Positions 33,268-40,514 of a stretch of DNA of 40,700 nucleotides are shown in pieces. Where the stretch lies: assembly GCA_003137135.1 (NCBI GenBank), contig PLFB01000129.1, positions 43,707 through 84,406 of the forward strand. The letters are read 5' to 3'. Source of the DNA: Acetobacteraceae bacterium (GTDB lineage: Bacteria; Pseudomonadota; Alphaproteobacteria; Acetobacterales; Acetobacteraceae). The notes below the pieces were generated by a model that saw nothing but the letters and a program-made list of their open reading frames with translations, ran no database searches and was not told the DNA's origin. Numbering within the stretch: position 1 is the stretch's first letter; each line of letters opens with the position of its first letter. Both the position numbers and the translations under genes were made by a program.

Positions 33268-34425
33268 CTACCGTAAGGCCCGGAAAAATTCGCGCAAATC
33301 CTGCACCAGAATTTCGGGCTCCTCCATCGGCACAAAATGCCCGCCGGTCTGCGCCACATTCCAGCGTTTCAAATTATAATACCGTTCCGCCCAGCGCCGT
33401 GGCAGCTTCACGATATCCTTCTCGAACAGCAACACCGCGGTGGGCGCCTCAACCACAGGCTGGCGGTCATGGGACGGTACCCACGGGTTGCGTTTGGCCT
33501 CCGCGTAAAACCGTGCCGAGGTGCCCATACTCTGCGTCACCCAGTACAAGGTCATCGTTGTACACAAATCATCCTTGCTGAAGCGCCGCTCAATCTCGCC
33601 ACCGCAATCACTCCAGCGCCGGCGTTTTTCCAGAATCCAGGCGCAAAGCCCAGCCGGCGAATCGTTCAGCCCATAGGCAAGGGTTTGCGGTTTCGTGCTC
33701 TGCAGGCGCGAATACGCGCTTTCCTGTTCCAAAAACGCCGCATTGCCGGCTGCCCAGCCCTCCTCGCCCGGCCCGAACATCGACGCATCGGGCATGTTGC
33801 CGCTGATCATGCCCAAAGGCCCGGCCAGGTGCACATGAACACCCAGCGTCTTCGCGGCGTACTTATGACCAAGCTGCGCGGTGACGAACGCGCCAAAATC
33901 CCCGCCCTGCGCCGCAAATTTTTCGTAACCCAGGCGCTGCATCAGGCTCACCCACATATCCGCCGTGCGCGAAAAATTCACGCCCGGCCTGGTCAGCGGC
34001 GTGGAAAATCCGAAGCCGGGCAGGGAGGGTATGATAACATCAAACGCGTCCGCCGCATCCCCGCCAAACGCAGCCGGGTCTGTCAACGGCCGAATCACTT
34101 TCTGCAAATCCCAGAACGTCCACGGCCAGCCATGCGACATGATCAGCGGCATCGGCTTCGGCCCGCGCCCGCGTTCATGGATGAAATGAATCGGCAGTTC
34201 GTCAATCACGGTCCGAAAATGCGAAAAGTCGTTCATCGCCCGCTCATGCATCCGCCAATCATAGTCTGCCGCCCAATATCGCAAAAGCTCCTGCAAATAA
34301 GCGCCGTTCGTGCCATACTCCCAGCCATCATTGCCAAAATCCGCCGCCAGCCGCGTGCGCCGCAACCGCGATTTCAAATCATCCAGCACCTCATCCGCAA
34401 TATCGATCCTGAACGGTTCGATCAT
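33268..34425 (-). CDS. Epoxide hydrolase (EHN-domain alpha/beta hydrolase), copy 1
   Basis: 385 residues. The N-terminal EHN-type region (residues 1-110) leads to the oxyanion motif HGWP at 98-101. The nucleophile is Asp176 in QGGDFGAF and the base His363 in GGHFVPMEEP. An Asp nucleophile marks it as an epoxide hydrolase rather than an esterase. It opens an epoxide to a vicinal diol. It starts 2 bases before the stop of a second related gene, so the two form a tandem paralogous pair. Upstream epoxidation could come from a luciferase-like or P450 enzyme in this window. Relatives include juvenile-hormone-type and microsomal epoxide hydrolases. Confidence 0.92.
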   Translation of the reverse strand: MIEPFRIDIADEVLDDLKSRLRRTRLAADFGNDGWEYGTNGAYLQELLRYWAADYDWRMHERAMNDFSHFRTVIDELPIHFIHERGRGPKPMPLIMSHGWPWTFWDLQKVIRPLTDPAAFGGDAADAFDVIIPSLPGFGFSTPLTRPGVNFSRTADMWVSLMQRLGYEKFAAQGGDFGAFVTAQLGHKYAAKTLGVHVHLAGPLGMISGNMPDASMFGPGEEGWAAGNAAFLEQESAYSRLQSTKPQTLAYGLNDSPAGLCAWILEKRRRWSDCGGEIERRFSKDDLCTTMTLYWVTQSMGTSARFYAEAKRNPWVPSHDRQPVVEAPTAVLLFEKDIVKLPRRWAERYYNLKRWNVAQTGGHFVPMEEPEILVQDLREFFRALR

Positions 34426-34427
34426 CG

Positions 34428-35594
34428 TCAGCGCCGGAACGGCCGGAAAAACGCCCTGATATCCTCGGCCAGCGCGCGCGGCTGTTCCATCGCCGCAAAA
34501 TGCCCGCCGCGTGGCATTTCCGTCCAGCGTTGCACATCATAAACCCGCTCCACCCATTCACGCGGCGGCACCGCAACTTCGCCGGGGAAGGAAGCAAATC
34601 CAAGCGGCGGCAGAATGCGTTCGCCGGCGCGAAACATCAGCGGCGTCGCCTGCGCCTCCTTGTAAAGCCGGATGGCGGAGGTAATCGTTTCCGTAAACCA
34701 ATAAACCGAAACATTCGTCAGCAACGCGTCCAGCGGAACCACCGATTCAATATCCCCGTCACAATCTGCAAGCATACGGAACTTATCAATCAGCCACGCC
34801 GCCAGCCCCACGGGCGAATCATTCAGCCCGTAGCCGAGCGTCTGCGGCCGCGACGCATGAATCCCGGTATGCGTACTCGCCCCATGCGCCGCCTGCGCCG
34901 CCATCCGCGCGCAAAACGCCATTTCTGCCTCCGTGAGCGCCGGGTCCGCCCCGCCCACCGGCGGCTGAAGCGAGCCGGGAATCCAATTCAAATGAATGCC
35001 GCTCACCCGCTCAGGGAATAATCTGGCCAGCCACGTCGAAACAGTCGCCCCCCAGTCACCGCCCTGCACCCCGTATGCCTGGTATCCCAGCCGCGCCATC
35101 AGCGCCGCATAAATCTCCGCCATGACCAGCGGTGTCATGCCCGGCGCCACCGGCCGGTCCGAAAACCCATAGCCCGGCATCGAAGGCACGATCACATCAA
35201 ACGCATCCCGCGCATCGCCGCCAAACCGCGCCGGATCGGCCAGCAGCGGCACAATGTCCAGCATCTCGACAAAGGATCCCGGCCAGCCATGCGAAATGAT
35301 CACCGGCATCGGCGCTGGCCCCACGCCCCGTTCATGAATGAAATGAATAGCCCCGCCGTTTATTTCAGTCTTGAACTGTGCCAGCCGGTTGATGCCCGCT
35401 TCCGCCGCGCGCCAGTTAAACCCCTCGCGCCAGTAATCCGTCATCCGCCGCAGCGTCGTCATGTCGGCGCCATAGGCCCAGGGTTCCGCCGCAAGCTCAT
35501 CCGGCCATCGCGCCGCCGTCAGCCGCCGGCGCAAATCGTCCAGCGAGGAGCCTTCAATATGGACGGAGAATGGCGTGACCGGGACGTGTTCCAT
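34428..35594 (-). CDS. Epoxide hydrolase (EHN-domain alpha/beta hydrolase), copy 2
   Basis: 388 residues, the first gene of the minus-strand operon of two epoxide hydrolases, a hydroxyacid dehydrogenase, an aldehyde dehydrogenase and an alcohol dehydrogenase. The oxyanion motif is HGWPGSF at 102-108, the nucleophile Asp180 in VQGGDWGA and the base His365 in GGHFAAMEQP. The GGDWG form is the more canonical of the two copies. Shared stretches with copy 1 (AIHFIHERG, GYGLNDSP) show they are paralogues, but they have diverged well beyond a recent duplication, suggesting different stereochemistry or substrates. Confidence 0.93.
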   Translation of the reverse strand: MEHVPVTPFSVHIEGSSLDDLRRRLTAARWPDELAAEPWAYGADMTTLRRMTDYWREGFNWRAAEAGINRLAQFKTEINGGAIHFIHERGVGPAPMPVIISHGWPGSFVEMLDIVPLLADPARFGGDARDAFDVIVPSMPGYGFSDRPVAPGMTPLVMAEIYAALMARLGYQAYGVQGGDWGATVSTWLARLFPERVSGIHLNWIPGSLQPPVGGADPALTEAEMAFCARMAAQAAHGASTHTGIHASRPQTLGYGLNDSPVGLAAWLIDKFRMLADCDGDIESVVPLDALLTNVSVYWFTETITSAIRLYKEAQATPLMFRAGERILPPLGFASFPGEVAVPPREWVERVYDVQRWTEMPRGGHFAAMEQPRALAEDIRAFFRPFRR

Positions 35595-35645
35595 TTTTTT
35601 CAGAACCTAGCATGCGAGGCCGCCGCGAACCTGCAAACCATATTT

Positions 35646-35683
35646 TGGCATGTCGCCGTGACCGCGCCATTTCCGTCATGCCA
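35646..35683. promoter_or_regulatory. TGGCATG-N24-CATGCCA inverted repeat in divergent promoter region
   Basis: TGGCATG (35646-35652) and CATGCCA (35677-35683) are perfect 7-base inverted arms in the 156-base region between the epoxide hydrolase operon and the divergent SDR operon. The position suits a shared operator or a looping pair of half-sites. The evidence is symmetry and location only. Confidence 0.35.
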
Positions 35684-35750
35684 GGCGCAGAAAATTTCGG
35701 TTGCGGCACGGCCGCTGCCGCGTGACTGAATATACCGGCCAGGAAACAGC

Positions 35751-36506
35751 ATGTTCGACTTTACAGGCAAACGCGTCATCATAACCGGCGGCAGCCGCGG
35801 CATCGGCCGCGCCATCGCCCTCGGCTTCGCCCGCGCCGGCGCCGCCGTTTCCATCTGCGCGCGAGACGCCGCCGCGCTGGAAGCCACCCGGCAGGACCTC
35901 GCCCACCACGCCACCGCCCACGCCGCCACCTGCGATCTCTCCAACGCCGAAGCCATCACGCACTACATTGCGGAGGCCGCCGCCGCACTCGGCGGCATCG
36001 ATATTCTGGTCAACAACGCCTCCGGCTTCGGCCGCGCGGATGACGAGTCCGGCTGGCATACCGCCTTCAATGTCGACCTGATGGCGCTTATCCGTGCCTC
36101 CCACGCCGCCGAACCCTGGCTGGAACGCGCCGCGCCGCACGGGGTCATCATCAATATCGGCTCCACCGCGGCCACCCGACCCTCGACAAAAGCCCCCGCC
36201 TACGGCGCCATCAAAGCCGCGATAAAATACCACACCGCCACCCAGGCCGCCCTGCTCGCCAAGCGCAACATCAGGGTAAACTCCATTGCCCCTGGCTCCG
36301 TCACGGCACCCGGCCATTTCTGGGAAACCCGCAAAGCCGCCGGCGACCCGTCATACCAGGAGGCCATCGCCACGATACCCGCCGGCCGCCTCGGCGAAGC
36401 GGACGAAATCGCCGACACGGTGCTCTTCATGGCCTCCCCCGCCGCACGCTGGGTTTACGGCCAGACCTTGATCGTCGATGGCGGCCAGACCTTGTTCGGT
36501 GGATAA
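35751..36506 (+). CDS. SDR-family oxidoreductase
   Basis: 251 residues. The cofactor motif TGGSRGIG is near residues 12-19, then NNAS, Ser in NIGSTAA and Tyr-x3-Lys in AYGAIKAAI; the C-terminal WVYGQTLIVDGGQT is typical. AGGAAACAGC precedes the ATG. It is the first gene of a plus-strand operon with an enoyl-CoA hydratase (6 bases on) and an amidohydrolase, and divergent from the epoxide hydrolase operon. It likely oxidises a hydroxyacyl or cyclic alcohol intermediate. The gene is markedly GC-rich (about 80% in a 60-base sample at 35821-35880). Confidence 0.91.
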   Translation: MFDFTGKRVIITGGSRGIGRAIALGFARAGAAVSICARDAAALEATRQDLAHHATAHAATCDLSNAEAITHYIAEAAAALGGIDILVNNASGFGRADDESGWHTAFNVDLMALIRASHAAEPWLERAAPHGVIINIGSTAATRPSTKAPAYGAIKAAIKYHTATQAALLAKRNIRVNSIAPGSVTAPGHFWETRKAAGDPSYQEAIATIPAGRLGEADEIADTVLFMASPAARWVYGQTLIVDGGQTLFGG

Positions 36507-36512
36507 CGCACC

Positions 36513-37283
36513 ATGACCGAGGCCAGAATTCTCACCGAGACACGCGGCGCCACATTGATCGTCACCATCAGCCGCCCGGACCGTCGCAACGCAATGGATG
36601 CCGCGGCGGCTCACGAAATCGAACGCGCCTGGGACCGGCTGGACGACGATCCCACCCTGCTTGCCGGCATCATTACCGGCGCGGGTGGCGTCTTTTCCGC
36701 CGGCGCGGATTTGAAAGCCGCGGCTTCAGGCCAGCCCCCGGCGCGCACCGCCAAACGCGGCTTCTTCGGCACCATAAGCCAGCCGCCGCAAAAACCCATT
36801 CTCGCGGCGGTCGAAGGCGACGCATTCGGCGGCGGCTTCGAACTCGCTTTGGCCTGCGACCTCATCATCGCCTCGCAAAGTGCGAGGTTCTGCCTGCCCG
36901 AATGCCGCCGCGGCGTGCTGGCGGTTGCTGGCGGCGCCGTGCGCCTGCCTACCAAAATCCCCGTCAACATCGCGATGGAAATGGCCCTGACCGGCGCTCC
37001 CCAGCCCGCCGCAAGGCTTTACGCCCTTGGCCTCATCAACGTGCTTTGCGCGCCAGGCGAAGCACTCGCCACGGCCCTCAGCCTCGCCAACACCATCGCC
37101 GCCAACGCCCCGCTCGCGGTCGCCGCCGCCAAGCGCGTGGTCCAGGCCGCCGCTGCCTCAAGCGAGTCCGCCGGCTGGACGCGGCAACAGCCGGAATGGG
37201 ACCATTTGCGTGGCAGCGCCGACTACCACGAAGGCATCGCCGCCTTCGCCGAAAAGCGCCCCCCGCAATGGCGCGGCCAATGA
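36513..37283 (+). CDS. Enoyl-CoA hydratase/isomerase with intact catalytic glutamates
   Basis: 256 residues. Crotonase landmarks are RPDRRNAMD, then VFSAGADLKA for the oxyanion loop, then Glu110 in GGGFELALACD and Glu130 in FCLPECRRG, 20 residues apart as in rat enoyl-CoA hydratase (Glu144/Glu164). It is therefore likely a true hydratase, unlike the crotonase at 9.1-9.9 kb. It adds water to an enoyl-CoA in a beta-oxidation-like step. Its stop overlaps the ATG of the amidohydrolase (ATGA at 37280-37283), implying coupled translation. Confidence 0.93.
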   Translation: MTEARILTETRGATLIVTISRPDRRNAMDAAAAHEIERAWDRLDDDPTLLAGIITGAGGVFSAGADLKAAASGQPPARTAKRGFFGTISQPPQKPILAAVEGDAFGGGFELALACDLIIASQSARFCLPECRRGVLAVAGGAVRLPTKIPVNIAMEMALTGAPQPAARLYALGLINVLCAPGEALATALSLANTIAANAPLAVAAAKRVVQAAAASSESAGWTRQQPEWDHLRGSADYHEGIAAFAEKRPPQWRGQ

Positions 37284-38305
37284 CACCCATCCCCACCCGC
37301 ACGATGGCCGAACTTAACCGCTGGCACGTAACCTACACCGAGGCCGCGCTGGAGCCGGATCTGCCGATCATCGACTCCCACCACCACATGTGGGACCGCC
37401 CGCCGGAGCGCTACGCCCTGGACGAACTGCTCACCGAGTTTGTCTCCGGCCACAACATCCGCGCCAGCGTCTTCGTGGAATGCACGGCTATGTTCCGCGC
37501 CGACGGGCCGGAAGCGCTGAAACCCATCGGCGAGACCGAATATGTCAACGGCGTCGCCGCCGCCAGCGCCAGCGGCATTTACGGCCCGTCGCGCCTCTGC
37601 GCCGGCATCGTTAGCTATGCCGATCTCACCGCCGGCGAAGCAGTCCGCCCCCTCCTGGAAGCCCATACTCGCGCCAGCCCCCGTTTCCGCGGCATTCGCC
37701 AGCAGGCCCAGCATGACCCCGTACTCGGCAGTATGGCCCGCCGCCGCCCGCCGCCTGGCCTGCTGAAAAACCCCGAATTCCGCGCCGGCTTCGCGGCCTT
37801 GGCCCCGCTCGGCCTGAGTTTCGACGCCTATCTCTATTTCACCCAGCTGGACGAGCTTCATGACCTGGCAAAAACCTTCCCGGACACGACGATCATCCTG
37901 AACCACGCCGGCACGCCCCTCGGCATCGGCCCCTATGAAGGCCACCGGCAAAATGTCTTCAAAACCTGGTCCGAAAGCCTGCGCCGCCTGGCCGGGTGCC
38001 GCAATGTCTCGCTGAAAATCGGCGGCCTCGGCATGACCCTCTGCGGCTTCGGCCTGCATGAACGGGAGATGCCACCAAGCTCCGATGACCTGGCCGAGCT
38101 CTGGCGCCCCTATGTCGAGGTCTGCATCGACGCCTTCGGCGCCACCCGTTGCATGTTCGAAAGCAATTTCCCCGTGGACAAGCAATCCTGCGGCTATCCC
38201 GTCCTCTGGAACGCCTTCAAGAAATTATCCGCCACAAGATCTGCTGAGGAGCGTACGGATCTGTTCAGCGGCACTGCGCGGCGCGTCTACCGGCTTGACC
38301 TCTAA
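37280..38305 (+). CDS. Amidohydrolase-2 family metal-dependent hydrolase
   Basis: 341 residues from the ATG that overlaps the hydratase stop; an in-frame ATG at 37304 is an alternative. The long upstream frame belongs to the hydratase region and is not used. Motifs are DSHHHMWD (HxH metal pair), ILNHAGTPLG for the next His, and MFESNFPVDK near the end, where Asn stands at the place often held by Asp (SDYP-type). Members hydrolyse lactones or decarboxylate ring acids, and many are uncharacterised. Being coupled to an enoyl-CoA hydratase and an SDR, it may hydrolyse a ring-opened or lactone intermediate. Its stop overlaps the convergent cyclase stop (CTAA). Confidence 0.9.
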   Translation: MTPIPTRTMAELNRWHVTYTEAALEPDLPIIDSHHHMWDRPPERYALDELLTEFVSGHNIRASVFVECTAMFRADGPEALKPIGETEYVNGVAAASASGIYGPSRLCAGIVSYADLTAGEAVRPLLEAHTRASPRFRGIRQQAQHDPVLGSMARRRPPPGLLKNPEFRAGFAALAPLGLSFDAYLYFTQLDELHDLAKTFPDTTIILNHAGTPLGIGPYEGHRQNVFKTWSESLRRLAGCRNVSLKIGGLGMTLCGFGLHEREMPPSSDDLAELWRPYVEVCIDAFGATRCMFESNFPVDKQSCGYPVLWNAFKKLSATRSAEERTDLFSGTARRVYRLDL

Positions 38306-39108
38306 AACAACGCAATCGGCCTAATCGGCGACCCCGTGCCCCCCTGTATCCGCAACGGCAGCGCGCAGAACATGAATTCATACACGCCCTCTTTCGCCAA
38401 CTCATCCAGCCGCAGATTTTCGATAATGTTGATCCCCCGCCGCACCATCAACTCCACATGCGCCGGCATATCCGAAGGCCGCCGGTCATAAGCGAACGTG
38501 TCGGACCCGGTCACGCGAATGCCCTGCTCGCCGAGCCACACCGCCGCCTCCCGCACCGGCCCCGGCCCGCCATCGAACACCCCGACATAGCGCCGATGAT
38601 CGCCCCAATAACGCTCCCAGCCGGAGCGTATCAGCACCGCGTCGCCGGCGCGGATTTCCACGGCTTCGCGCCGCGCCGTCTCCGCCAGTTCCTCGCTCGA
38701 AATGCCGTGGGCCGGCGGCAGGCTTTCACCGCCGTGCAGCAGCGTCACATCCAGCAACACACCCCGGCAGAAAATCGGCGCAACCGTCTCAATCCCGTGC
38801 TCACGATACCCATCCCGCCGATCCGCCACCGCTTCCGCCTGCCGTTCCGGAAACACCACGCCGCAGCACGCGATATGGTTCAGCGCATCGATATGCGTGC
38901 CGTTATGGCTGCCCATCGTGAACATATCGCTGGACGCCGAAACATCCGACCCGCCAAGCCGCGAATCGCCATGCAGCTTCGTCAACCGGAACATGAAAGG
39001 CGGATGATTCGGACTATACGGCATGTCCTCATTCATCACATGCCCCAGTTCAACAATCCTCCCGGCCGAGACGATGCCACGAAAATCCTCAAGCCAAGCC
39101 GTCGCCAT
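38302..39108 (-). CDS. Cyclase family protein (kynurenine formamidase-like hydrolase)
   Basis: 268 residues. The metal-binding hallmark HNGTHIDALNH (residues 68-78) is the HxGTHxDxxxH motif of the cyclase/KynB superfamily. Other features are a GDAVLIRSGWERYW stretch and a C-terminal PIRPIALF. Family members cleave formamides, isatin and possibly lactones, using a divalent metal. The gene stands alone on the minus strand, divergent from the CoA-ligase operon and overlapping the convergent amidohydrolase gene by 4 bases at the stops. A role in hydrolysing a cyclic intermediate is possible; the substrate is unknown. Confidence 0.92.
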   Translation of the reverse strand: MATAWLEDFRGIVSAGRIVELGHVMNEDMPYSPNHPPFMFRLTKLHGDSRLGGSDVSASSDMFTMGSHNGTHIDALNHIACCGVVFPERQAEAVADRRDGYREHGIETVAPIFCRGVLLDVTLLHGGESLPPAHGISSEELAETARREAVEIRAGDAVLIRSGWERYWGDHRRYVGVFDGGPGPVREAAVWLGEQGIRVTGSDTFAYDRRPSDMPAHVELMVRRGINIIENLRLDELAKEGVYEFMFCALPLRIQGGTGSPIRPIALF

Positions 39109-39244
39109 TCTTGCTCACCAAAAATCCGAAGGTGACATTAACGCATTCGCGGGCGGAAGGTCCGGCACGATAATTTTGCCGGGTCGTGATGAAGATTGCA
39201 CATGCACGTTCCAAATCTTGCAAGCCCGCAGAGCGTAATTCTGG

Positions 39245-39271
39245 TTGACGCCTTATTTGTAATGCTATACG
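39245..39271 (+). promoter_or_regulatory. Candidate promoter for the CoA-ligase operon
   Basis: TTGACG at 39245-39250 and TATACG at 39266-39271 lie 15 bases apart, shorter than ideal. The -10 box is inside the first unit of the 12-base repeat element, as in the promoter at 14527-14556. The suboptimal spacing would suit a promoter that needs an activator, though this is inference. Confidence 0.4.
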
Positions 39272-39296
39272 GAGCCCATAACGAAATGCAGATCAC
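39261..39296 (+). repeat. 12-base repeat element, candidate operator (copy 2)
   Basis: Units are AATGCTATACGG (39261-39272), AGCCCATAACGA (39273-39284) and AATGCAGATCAC (39285-39296). Over 32 bases it matches copy 1 at 14546-14577 in 28 positions; unit 1 is identical. The middle unit has lost the left half of the ATGCAT palindrome. It lies 72 bases before the CoA-ligase beta-like start. Sharing with copy 1 suggests one regulator controls both operons. Confidence 0.68.
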
Positions 39297-39368
39297 CTTC
39301 GCCGCCGAGACGAGGGATTCGGGCGCGAATACAGACTAACTCTGACGACATGTTATGGAAACCCCTCG

Positions 39369-40514
39369 ATGATGCTGCTGGAACATCACGCCAAGGAACT
39401 GCTCGCGCAAGCCGGCGTCCCGGTACCCGAAGGCATTCTCGTCACTGACTCCAAAGCCGCGCATTTCGCTTTTCCCTGCATAGCGAAGGCGCAGGTGCCG
39501 GTCGGCGGCCGCGGCAAGGCGGGCGGCATTCTGAAAATCAACACAGTGGCAGACGCCCAGCCCATCATCGAGCGGATCCTCGGCCTCACCATCCGCCACC
39601 ACCCGGTCCGCGCCTGCCGGCTTGAAGCGCTGGTGGACGAAGCCGCGGAGGCCTATTTCAGCCTGGCCTTCGATGCCGATACCGGCACAATCAGAGTTTT
39701 GATGGCGGCGGAGGGCGGCGTGGACATCGAATCGCCGGAAATGCGCGCCAAACTTCTGCAAGTTTCAGCACCCCCCGCCGAAGACTCCGCGCAAGCGGCG
39801 GTTGAAACCTTGCTCCCGTCTTTGCCACCAGCGATGCGCGCCGCCATGCGCGAAGCGGCAGTGCGGTTGATTCCATTGTTTTTCGCCCGCGAAGCCGTCC
39901 TCATCGAAATCAATCCCCTTTTCATCCTGGCCGATGGCGGCTGGATCGCCGGCGACGCGAAAATCATCACCGATGACAATGCCTTGCCGCGCCAGCCCGA
40001 ACTGCGCGCGCTGATCGAGCACTATCCAACACTCTACCCCGAAGCCGCGCTGAAACTCGCCCAAGGGTTCGACTTTGTGCGGCTCGATCCGGAAGGCGAT
40101 ATCGGCCTCGTCACCACCGGTGCCGGCCTCAGCATGCAGCTCGTCGATGAAATCATCCAGCGCGGCCATCGGCCTTTCAATTTTTGCGACATCCGCACCG
40201 GCGGCTTCAAGGGCGATCCCTCACGCCTGATCCAGGTTCTCAAATGGGTCGCCTCCGGCCCGAAAGTCCGCTCGATTCTGATGAATTTTTTTGCCGGCAA
40301 CACCGATCTCGCCGAACTCGTGCCGCTGATTCTGCAGGCGCTCGAAGCCGTCCCGCAATTGCGCCAGCCAATCACCCTGCGCATGACCGGAAACGGGCTG
40401 GACGCCGCGCGAAAAATTCTCGCCGCATCCGGCAACCCAATTCATGTCGAAACCGATCTGGAATGCGCCGTCGATCGCGCGCTCGCGGATGCGAAGGAAT
40501 CGCAAAATGGCTGA
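39369..40514 (+). CDS. ATP-grasp CoA ligase, succinyl-CoA synthetase beta-like subunit
   Basis: 381 residues. The N-terminal EHHAKELLAQAGVPVPEG and AKAQVPVGGRGKAGGI form the ATP-grasp start and nucleotide loop shared by SucC and malate-CoA ligase (MtkA). LIEINPLFIL is the metal-binding segment. The CoA-ligase part has VTTGAGLSMQLVDEI and GNTDLAEL where housekeeping SucC typically reads NGAGLAM. With no malate dehydrogenase or sucAB beside it, and an upstream operator shared with a catabolic operon, it is probably a pathway-specific ligase that activates a dicarboxylic or other acid. The second of two adjacent ATGs is an alternative start. No clear Shine-Dalgarno is seen. Confidence 0.9.
   Translation: MMLLEHHAKELLAQAGVPVPEGILVTDSKAAHFAFPCIAKAQVPVGGRGKAGGILKINTVADAQPIIERILGLTIRHHPVRACRLEALVDEAAEAYFSLAFDADTGTIRVLMAAEGGVDIESPEMRAKLLQVSAPPAEDSAQAAVETLLPSLPPAMRAAMREAAVRLIPLFFAREAVLIEINPLFILADGGWIAGDAKIITDDNALPRQPELRALIEHYPTLYPEAALKLAQGFDFVRLDPEGDIGLVTTGAGLSMQLVDEIIQRGHRPFNFCDIRTGGFKGDPSRLIQVLKWVASGPKVRSILMNFFAGNTDLAELVPLILQALEAVPQLRQPITLRMTGNGLDAARKILAASGNPIHVETDLECAVDRALADAKESQNG

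Noticed and set aside
33337-34542. A 401-codon plus-strand open frame
   Set aside because: Antisense shadow of the epoxide hydrolase genes; no domain and low-complexity Arg/Pro content.
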